Below, in pieces: positions 58,311-64,000 of a DNA stretch of 64,000 bases (positions within the stretch are counted from its first letter, which is position 1; every line of letters begins with the position of its first letter). The notes beneath the pieces were generated by a model that did no database searches, was not told the origin of the DNA, and saw nothing but the letters and a program-made list of their open reading frames with translations. Both the position numbers and the translations under genes were made by a program. This stretch comes from Verrucomicrobiales bacterium (GTDB lineage Bacteria > Verrucomicrobiota > Verrucomicrobiia > Verrucomicrobiales > DEV007), in the NCBI GenBank assembly GCA_029213005.1, contig JARGPI010000004.1:248001-312000 (forward strand), in the 5' to 3' direction.

Positions 58311-58404
58311 TATAACGAGCTATTTATCGGCAAAATTAGTCTAATTTTGCATAAATCAATCCGTCGGCCCGTCTCATGCGCAGAACGAAAGAAAACTGCA
58401 CGCC

Positions 58405-58995
58405 ATGAAAAAATCTCTTACCATACTCCCACTGATCGCAATTACAGCTATTGCATTCACAACCGGCTCAGCTAACGCTCAGAGCGATCGCAATCTTATC
58501 CGCCTTGCTCACAACATCGAAGGCATCGCCAATAATCTGCAACTGGAGTTCAGAACTCACTACGCCCACTCCGGAGCTTATCGCCACTTAATGGCCGACA
58601 TCGCTAAAGTCCGCTCGGAGGCCAGACACATCGACCAACTCGCCCACAGCTGCCACGCCTCACTCCATCATATCCAGGCTGATTTGAGAGATCTTGATCA
58701 ATTGGCCCACCACCTTCATGACCTTGTCGATGCCGTTGAACACGGTCGGTATGGTGGTCACATCGATGGCAGCACCCATCACGTGCACACCATGTTGAAC
58801 TCTTTGAATCATTCAATCCATGAGATGGAGCGTGTCGTTGCCTCTTACGCAGCACCAAGCCATCGCGGTCACTACAGCAGCCATGGTCACGGCCATGGTC
58901 ACAGAGGACACGTCGATCCACGGGCCAGCGCTGTAAATGCAATTCTCAGAACGATCATCCGCAGTAGTGGTCATCATGGCCACCACGGTCACTAA
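58405..58995 (+). CDS. Secreted histidine-rich helical protein
   Basis: This 196-aa protein has a signal peptide (ILPLIAITAIAFTTGSANA). A long helical region with regularly spaced His follows (ARHIDQLAHSCHASLHHIQ, LDQLAHHLHDLVDAVEHG). The tail is dominated by His-Gly (HSSHGHGHGHRGH-like; ends GHHGHHGH). It probably binds metal (Zn, Ni or Cu) in the periplasm. Not assigned to a family. It is followed by its own terminator. Confidence 0.72.
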   Translation: MKKSLTILPLIAITAIAFTTGSANAQSDRNLIRLAHNIEGIANNLQLEFRTHYAHSGAYRHLMADIAKVRSEARHIDQLAHSCHASLHHIQADLRDLDQLAHHLHDLVDAVEHGRYGGHIDGSTHHVHTMLNSLNHSIHEMERVVASYAAPSHRGHYSSHGHGHGHRGHVDPRASAVNAILRTIIRSSGHHGHHGH

Positions 58996-59017
58996 GATCT
59001 GATCCCCGAAAATTTCC

Positions 59018-59051
59018 GGAAAGCCGCAAGCTGAAAGGCCTGCGGCTTTTT
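59018..59051 (+). terminator. Rho-independent terminator
   Basis: AAGCCGCA pairs with TGCGGCTT across a 12-nt loop and is followed by TTTTT, after the His-rich gene. Confidence 0.85.
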
Positions 59052-59144
59052 TCGTATCGACGTCATTGAGCCCCTTAGAAATCGGGAACGTCGATCAGTC
59101 CCTGAAAACACTCGAAATCCTTTCGTTTCACCCCATCTTCCTGA

Positions 59145-59969
59145 ATGAAATTCTTTGCGATAGGGGACGGTCACAAGCGAGTCTCATTGCCGGATCGATA
59201 CGAAACCGAGATCACCCCTGATGGCACCTCGATTTTTTGGGCCCCTGAGAACGACGGAGATATTCCCATTCGGGTCTCCGTGCTCACTATCGAATCAAAA
59301 GATAAGAATGAAAACGAAGCCGCTTTCTGGGCGGTTATCCATAAAGCCAACCGGGAAAAAAACGAGCCGACCGTGGTTGATGATAAAGCAATCTTTCAAC
59401 AACGTGAGTTCCTCAAAGAAGAGAACGAAGTAAATTACTTTTACGAAATTGGAATGGGAAACTGTCTCATCGTTGTTTCGGTTTCCGTCGAGGAGAAGAT
59501 CGAGCAGAGCGCGGATTTCCAGAAGGTTCGCGACGAAGTCGACGCTATGATTGCCACCATCGAGCAGCGGGAGGACGACCACCCTTTTATCTGCGAGCTT
59601 CCCGGCTCCGACTTTGACGAAATTGCCGAAGCCGTTGAGGAATTACTACCTACCGGGCTTAAAGACTCAAGCTGGGATTCACTACAGAAACACTACGATG
59701 AGTCTCTCCAGAACCAGAATTTACAACTCGCCGGAAAGGTAGGCCTCACTTTCGGCGAAATGATCAAAAAAGATATTCCCGGCTTCAATTGGTATCTCAC
59801 GATTGATGACTGGGGCTGTGCCCGCTCTCTGAATTTCGAGGAATCCGGAATCTCCATTTTCCCCGAAAATATGATCATCAAACGGGTCGACGATGACCAT
59901 GCCATCGACCTAAAAGAATTTGCCTCCGACACGATAGAAACCGTCGAAGAGATTCTCAGAACCCAGTAA
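59145..59969 (+). CDS. Cytoplasmic protein with DUF3806-like C-terminal domain
   Basis: This 274-aa protein has no signal peptide and is acidic. The N-terminal half (about 1-140) resembles immunity- or secretion-accessory-type folds (FWAPENDGDIPIRVSVLTIE). The C-terminal half (LGLTFGEMIKKDIPGFNWYL-type, here GKVGLTFGEMIKK, DDWGCARSLNFEESGISIFP) matches the DUF3806 pattern. Function unknown. It is convergent with the C39-like peptidase gene. Confidence 0.65.
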   Translation: MKFFAIGDGHKRVSLPDRYETEITPDGTSIFWAPENDGDIPIRVSVLTIESKDKNENEAAFWAVIHKANREKNEPTVVDDKAIFQQREFLKEENEVNYFYEIGMGNCLIVVSVSVEEKIEQSADFQKVRDEVDAMIATIEQREDDHPFICELPGSDFDEIAEAVEELLPTGLKDSSWDSLQKHYDESLQNQNLQLAGKVGLTFGEMIKKDIPGFNWYLTIDDWGCARSLNFEESGISIFPENMIIKRVDDDHAIDLKEFASDTIETVEEILRTQ

Positions 59970-59981
59970 CGGCCTTACCTG

Positions 59982-61238
59982 TCAGTTTGTTACCGGCTTC
60001 ATCAGGAACAATCCTCTAGTCGCTTTATAAGCATCGTTTGCGCCCATCGATTTCAACTCATGACCCGCTCCCCAGGAGTCCGAAAAAAGGATCCGGTCTT
60101 TTTCATCATTATACCCGATGATCAATCGCATGTGACCGCCGCTGGCCTGTTCGGAAATCGGTGGCTCTTCTTGAAATCGCCCCACCTCCAGTGACCAGAG
60201 CAAAGGGATCCCCGCATCCGTATATTTTCTAACGGCTTTGTCAAAGTCATCGCCATCAAATATTTCACCGAGATACCCTTTTTCCGGGTCTTCCATTTCC
60301 CGCAAATCGCCTCGCTGAGACATAATTCCGAGACAGGAATATCGCATTTTGAACAGGTGGTCGATCGAACCCAACTGCTTATTGGTTTCAAAGGAACTGG
60401 TCCCCGTCCTCGGATTAGCGCCTGCGATTTCCGCCAGCTGATGCATGTCGCAGGGGACGCCGTAATACTCAAAAAGCCTCTGCACCGATGCCACCACGCA
60501 ATAGCCTTTTCCGCCCTGATCAACCATGGGCACCTCACTCACGTAGACATCACCCGAATTGGTGTCCTTCACCACGTTGCGGGGTAGCTCCGACTGTCGG
60601 ACCGTAGCGGCAGCGCGTTCCTGCATGGATGCCGCGTAACTTCCTCCGGCTTCGCGCCGACACAATCTCATCCGGAGAAATTCCACATTGCGGTTTTCAG
60701 ACATCACCCCGGGATTGTACTCCAACACGGCCATCCCTCTTCCCGAGATCCAGGTATACCCACTCGTCAGTAGTCCACGTTTGATATTACCCACCCTGCG
60801 ATTGGGCCTCGCCGCGAGCTGTTTCCCGAGATGCCTGCCCACCCCTTTGAAATAACTCTCGAAGTCATCCCGCTCCAGTTTTCCGGCATCTCCCCGGTTA
60901 AAAATCGAAATCGTAACGCCGAGGAAACGGTTGTCCTTGAAATCCACAATCATTTCCTGAATCGGCACCGTTCCCTTCAAAATCGTGAGATCAACTTCCA
61001 CATTACTCGCCGGGTAACGTTTGAAAATCGCTCTCCGCTTGTCGCTGGATAACCATTCGAAATAGGGATTTTGCCTCATATCCCCCTGCTTGAAAAGCTC
61101 TCCCAGACTTTCCGGATTCAATTTATAAGCACCGGGAAGGCTGATAAACGGGTCAAGATCCGCATCAAATTTAAACTCCTGGGACCGAACCGCTGACGAA
61201 AACACCAGCACGACAAAGACAGAAATTGCCAGCTTCAT
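59982..61238 (-). CDS. Secreted C39-like cysteine peptidase
   Basis: This 418-aa protein has a signal peptide (LAISVFVVLVFSSAVRS) and an N-terminal domain of about 230 residues of unknown fold. A papain-like C39 domain follows. Cys is in VPMVDQGGKGYCVVASVQRL, His in SGGHMRLIIGYNDEKD and Asp in ILFSDSWGAGH. The triad order and spacing are right for C39-like peptidases. With no ABC transporter beside it, it is not a bacteriocin exporter; a periplasmic or secreted proteolytic role is likely. Confidence 0.82.
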   Translation of the reverse strand: MKLAISVFVVLVFSSAVRSQEFKFDADLDPFISLPGAYKLNPESLGELFKQGDMRQNPYFEWLSSDKRRAIFKRYPASNVEVDLTILKGTVPIQEMIVDFKDNRFLGVTISIFNRGDAGKLERDDFESYFKGVGRHLGKQLAARPNRRVGNIKRGLLTSGYTWISGRGMAVLEYNPGVMSENRNVEFLRMRLCRREAGGSYAASMQERAAATVRQSELPRNVVKDTNSGDVYVSEVPMVDQGGKGYCVVASVQRLFEYYGVPCDMHQLAEIAGANPRTGTSSFETNKQLGSIDHLFKMRYSCLGIMSQRGDLREMEDPEKGYLGEIFDGDDFDKAVRKYTDAGIPLLWSLEVGRFQEEPPISEQASGGHMRLIIGYNDEKDRILFSDSWGAGHELKSMGANDAYKATRGLFLMKPVTN

Positions 61239-61348
61239 GCCGCCATCATAACGATCTGAGAGAAATTGTCTCTCTCAAAAACAATTTTCCGTTCAACAAT
61301 AAAGAACCAGCATTTCCATCGCTAATGGAGTCAGAATTAGAGCAACGC

Positions 61349-61591
61349 TCACATTCCTTTCCAGATCAGCAACGCAGTTGTTAATATAGCGACCGTAATG
61401 GAGAGGATGATCACAAGTTTATTCCATTTATCCCGGGGAGGCACCTCTTCCCCCGCCCTGCGGGCGCTTCGTCTCTCGACACGGTTGTCTCTACCTCGGA
61501 ACCACGAGAAAATATCGGCACCAATTCCGATGGCGTCCAACCCGTATAGGGCAATCTCTAAAATAATGAGAAAACCTTCCATTCTATTCAA
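61349..61591 (-). CDS. Small two-TM protein of unknown function
   Basis: This 80-aa protein has two hydrophobic segments (LIILEIALYGLDAIGIGADIF; LVIILSITVAILTTALLIW). They flank a very basic loop (RGRDNRVERRSARRAGEEV). Not recognised; could be a small inner-membrane protein. Support is only reading-frame integrity and composition. Confidence 0.5.
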   Translation of the reverse strand: MNRMEGFLIILEIALYGLDAIGIGADIFSWFRGRDNRVERRSARRAGEEVPPRDKWNKLVIILSITVAILTTALLIWKGM

Positions 61592-61775
61592 TACCGACTG
61601 CGTCCTTGTGCCAGAAGTCTGAAGACAGACCCTTAAGAAAACAAGAAAAAATCAGAAAGTTTCCAACTAGTTTCTTTAAGGGGTAAAAAATGGTTTCTCC
61701 GCAAAATGGGTTGGGCAACGTAACCTTACAGAATTGTGGCTGCGATTCATCTCCTCTCGCAGCCTAAAACACTTA

Positions 61776-62510
61776 ATGAAAGCTCTCCTCCCTCTAATCT
61801 TTTTTATTTTCACATCCTGCCAACCTGAAGCACCGGCGGAGGCCCCTGCCCCGGCACCGACCTCTCCGAAGGAAGTCAAACAGCTCGCTCCACCCCCTTC
61901 TTTGATATATTTAGCTCTGGGCGACTCCTACACTATCGGTGAAAGCGTTAGGTATCAGTTGAACTACCCGAATCAACTCGCCGACCGGCTCAGGGCGGAT
62001 CGCATTCAAGTCGCTGATCCGGTCATCATCGCGGAAACCGGATGGACGACTGGTGACCTTGCCGCCTCAATCAAACGCAAAGATCCTGCGAAGAACTTTT
62101 CGTTGGTTTCACTAGCGATAGGAGTCAATAACCAGTTCCAAGGACAATCGATCGAAAGATACGAGTTGGAATTTAAACAATTACTCAATCAGGCGATCGA
62201 ATTCGCAGGGGGCAATAAACAACGAGTCTTTGTCTTATCGATTCCGGACTATGGACAAACTCCCTACGGTCAACGAAATAGCCCCGAAAATATCGCTGCA
62301 GAACTGGATAAATTTAATGCGGTGAACCGACGCATCACTAAGGACTTGGGAATTGTCTATTTTGATATCACTCCCATCTCCCGCAAGGGTGTCGATGAAC
62401 CTGATTTAGTCGCTCCCGATGGCTTGCACCCTTCTGCAAAGCAGTACCAAAAATGGGTCGAATCGCTCTATCAGGATATAAAAGCAATGTCAGCCCCGAT
62501 CAAGGATTAG
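61776..62510 (+). CDS. SGNH/GDSL hydrolase, predicted lipoprotein
   Basis: This 244-aa protein has a lipobox (IFFIFTSC) and a Pro/Ala/Glu linker. The SGNH blocks are YLALGDSYTIGE (nucleophile Ser), GWTTGDLA (Gly), IGVNNQFQG (Asn) and PDGLHPSAKQY (Asp and His). It would be an esterase acting on acyl or acetyl groups at the cell envelope. The ATG at 61776 begins the signal peptide. Its 3' end overlaps by 11 bp the convergent VanX-type gene. Confidence 0.9.
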   Translation: MKALLPLIFFIFTSCQPEAPAEAPAPAPTSPKEVKQLAPPPSLIYLALGDSYTIGESVRYQLNYPNQLADRLRADRIQVADPVIIAETGWTTGDLAASIKRKDPAKNFSLVSLAIGVNNQFQGQSIERYELEFKQLLNQAIEFAGGNKQRVFVLSIPDYGQTPYGQRNSPENIAAELDKFNAVNRRITKDLGIVYFDITPISRKGVDEPDLVAPDGLHPSAKQYQKWVESLYQDIKAMSAPIKD

Positions 62511-63183
62511 CATCCGGCCCCTTTAATTCGTCAGCCTGTTTGGCGAGTTCGTCGAGACCGGTATTCATTAAAGGAAACTGGGTCCAACCGGAAGCATCGA
62601 AGTGCCACCATTCACTGCGCATGATTTGAAATCCATGTTTGGTCATCGCCTTTTGGAGACGCCTCTTGTTAGCCATCACTTCCTTAGGCAAACGGTCATA
62701 ATAGGCATGAGCTTTCAGATTAAAAACATCATACCCGGTCGGCATTTCGACTTCCTCTTTGGTTTCGAAATCAATTAAAGTGAGGTCCACCGCCGCACCC
62801 CGGTTATGCCGGGAACCCCGTTTCGGGTTCGCGACATAGTTGGTATTGGGTTTGATCGCCCACATTTTGTATTGAACGGAACGGGGACGGTAACCATCCC
62901 AGATCTTTAGTCCGTAACCTTCCTTCTCGAGTTCTTTCTGAACTTTATCGAGCCGCTCCACCACGCTGCGCCGTAAGAAACATCGCTCCACCGGATACAA
63001 AACCTGATCACAGAAATTGTCCTCTGTTGCGTAGGGAAGTGATATCACGATATTCGGGTTAATCGAAGTTACTTCGACGAGGTCCGAAGCCCGGTTCGCA
63101 GACCAGGCGGAAAATGCGAGGGCAAATCCGCATGCTCCACAAAGCATCGCCAAATAGCATCGTTTCACTTGATGAATCATCAC
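62500..63183 (-). CDS. D-alanyl-D-alanine dipeptidase, VanX/DdpX family
   Basis: This 227-aa protein has a signal-like N-terminus (LCGACGFALAFSAWSANR). The zinc site residues are in SRHNRGAAVDLTL (SxHxxGxAxD) and EWWHFD (ExxH). Other conserved parts are LPYATEDNFCDQVLYP and IWDGYRPRSVQYKMW. The family cleaves D-Ala-D-Ala. With no vanHA genes nearby and a probable periplasmic location, it fits peptidoglycan-peptide recycling like DdpX better than vancomycin resistance. Confidence 0.92.
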   Translation of the reverse strand: MMIHQVKRCYLAMLCGACGFALAFSAWSANRASDLVEVTSINPNIVISLPYATEDNFCDQVLYPVERCFLRRSVVERLDKVQKELEKEGYGLKIWDGYRPRSVQYKMWAIKPNTNYVANPKRGSRHNRGAAVDLTLIDFETKEEVEMPTGYDVFNLKAHAYYDRLPKEVMANKRRLQKAMTKHGFQIMRSEWWHFDASGWTQFPLMNTGLDELAKQADELKGPDANP

Positions 63184-63185
63184 GA

Positions 63186-64000
63186 TTAAGGACGGGTTTT
63201 AATTTTTTGAGAGCGAGTCAATTTCTTCGGTTTCGGACTCACCCGCATCTTGATCGAATCCTCCGGATAGAGCCCGATATGCCCCAGCAATTGATGCATA
63301 TTTCGACTCCAACCAATGTGGCTGCGTTTGTTCTCCGGAGTCACTTGAATAGCCCGGTAGATATCGGCATTGGCATTCTCCTCGATGATAACAGAACCAA
63401 AGCGGTGGATTTCGTTCCAATGAATTTTTCCCGAACCCGCCGGAAGCGCCAGCTCAGACGGCATTTTATCATCCGGTGCGGGACTGAGATATACGCCTTG
63501 TTTATAATAGGTCAGCCACCCGATCGCAGAGGCGAGACTGGAATAGTCGCGGTGCAGCGGTCCGACCAGGTGCATGTGGGTACATGCAGTACGGTAATTC
63601 TCTATCAGGGGATTATCAAAACCGGTTTCACCACCGGCACGGATCCCCTCAGCGTGATAGAAACTGAACTTCAAAGTCACATCAAACTTCGACGAGTAGT
63701 AATTCGCAATCTTCATCCCGGGCGGCAAACTCACCTCGTCAAAACTATGATTGTTTGGCAGGGCAGAGCCCAGAAAATAAACCCCGAGCATTGATTCCAG
63801 CGGTTCCTTATTCTCCTTCAGTGATGCTGCCACAAGACGGGACCCGAGACTGTAGCCAATTAAAACATAGGGCTTCTTCAGCGACTCATATTTCCGGATA
63901 ATCGACTCCGTAAAATCAGGCACTTTGGACACCACCCTTTCCTTCGACTGGTTCCATTGTGCGACCAACATCGTCGGCTGAAGCTCAAGATCGTCCCAAC
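63186..64000 (-). CDS. Partial alpha/beta hydrolase-fold protein
   Basis: The frame stays open to the right edge of the window, so the N-terminus is missing; 271 residues are visible. YVLIGYSLGSRLVAASL is a nucleophile elbow. A His-containing segment (HLVGPLHRDYSSLA) lies downstream. The pattern recalls DUF726-like or esterase-like hydrolases. The last 60 residues include a probable SRNMHQLLGHIGLYPEDS and a basic end (KPKKLTRSQKIKTRP). It ends 2 bp before the VanX-type gene, so the two are an operon. Confidence 0.7.
   Translation of the reverse strand, partial: WDDLELQPTMLVAQWNQSKERVVSKVPDFTESIIRKYESLKKPYVLIGYSLGSRLVAASLKENKEPLESMLGVYFLGSALPNNHSFDEVSLPPGMKIANYYSSKFDVTLKFSFYHAEGIRAGGETGFDNPLIENYRTACTHMHLVGPLHRDYSSLASAIGWLTYYKQGVYLSPAPDDKMPSELALPAGSGKIHWNEIHRFGSVIIEENANADIYRAIQVTPENKRSHIGWSRNMHQLLGHIGLYPEDSIKMRVSPKPKKLTRSQKIKTRP

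Noticed and set aside
1..64000. CRISPR array or cas genes
   Set aside because: No regular direct repeats with unique spacers and no Cas-like protein; the repeats found are tRNA T-arms, coding repeats and the paired palindromes.

Overview
The window looks like a Verrucomicrobiota-type (PVC) chromosome. A giant surface protein opens with a LEPR-XLL-like anchor motif (LEELENRILYSAAP). There are many signal-peptide proteins, several very long secreted proteins, weak Shine-Dalgarno sequences at most starts, and no phage structural or integrase genes. This placement is inferred from protein style; no rRNA is present. Region 1 (about 2.4-11.0 kb) is the remarkable part. It is a minus-strand array with 32 linear tRNA or tRNA-like genes, whose anticodons cover all 20 amino acids, plus two circularly permuted tRNA modules and blocks of structured non-coding sequence. 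It ends next to a Ro60/TROVE-domain gene (867-2306). In 23 of the 32 linear genes the T-loop carries G55-C56 (TGCAAAT, AGCGTTA, GGCGGTA types) instead of T55-C56. The D-loop then has AG where the usual GG should be. Genes in the same array with a normal TTC T-loop keep GG, apart from one (Arg TCT) that has no normal D-arm. Between the array and the Ro gene lie four tandem RNAs sharing a terminal helix, a single bulged base, a conserved AGTGAG / ATTTCT internal loop, an inner helix and TACTTCG. Two of them enclose a permuted tRNA (3' half, short loop, 5' half). That is the topology known for bacterial Y RNAs, the partners of Ro. Protein genes for an MFS permease, an alpha-carbonic anhydrase, two FHA proteins and an alpha/beta hydrolase sit among the tRNAs. 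Region 2 (11.4-26.7 kb) holds a promoter-ORF-terminator unit for a 70-aa protein, two 68-aa paralogues with three YRGA motifs each, a 3626-aa TPR lipoprotein-like or secreted giant, a TolC/NodT-type outer-membrane factor and a POTRA-only protein. Region 3 (26.7-45.3 kb) holds a 2974-aa LEPR-XLL metalloprotease/FG-GAP/repeat protein, a membrane-anchored peptidylarginine/agmatine deiminase-type enzyme, HtpG, an EF-hand protein, a thioredoxin-like gene interrupted by an in-frame TGA, a vWA protein and a Wzy/O-antigen-ligase-type polymerase. Region 4 (45.3-64 kb) is ordinary: a SpoU rRNA methylase, a BI-1 protein, shikimate dehydrogenase, an AGCS symporter, a DevBCA-like ABC exporter with its own TolC-like factor divergent from a fatty-acid desaturase, a C39-like peptidase, an SGNH hydrolase and a VanX-type dipeptidase. 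Five copies of a paired palindrome (TGTACAGGGTACA, always two units exactly 22 bp apart) are scattered through the window about 8-13 kb apart, one of them inside the giant TPR gene. How the genes may work together: the tRNA array, Y-like RNAs and Ro protein form a plausible RNA-processing or RNA-quality module. The DevBCA operon and desaturase form a plausible lipid-export module. Both functional readings are inference.
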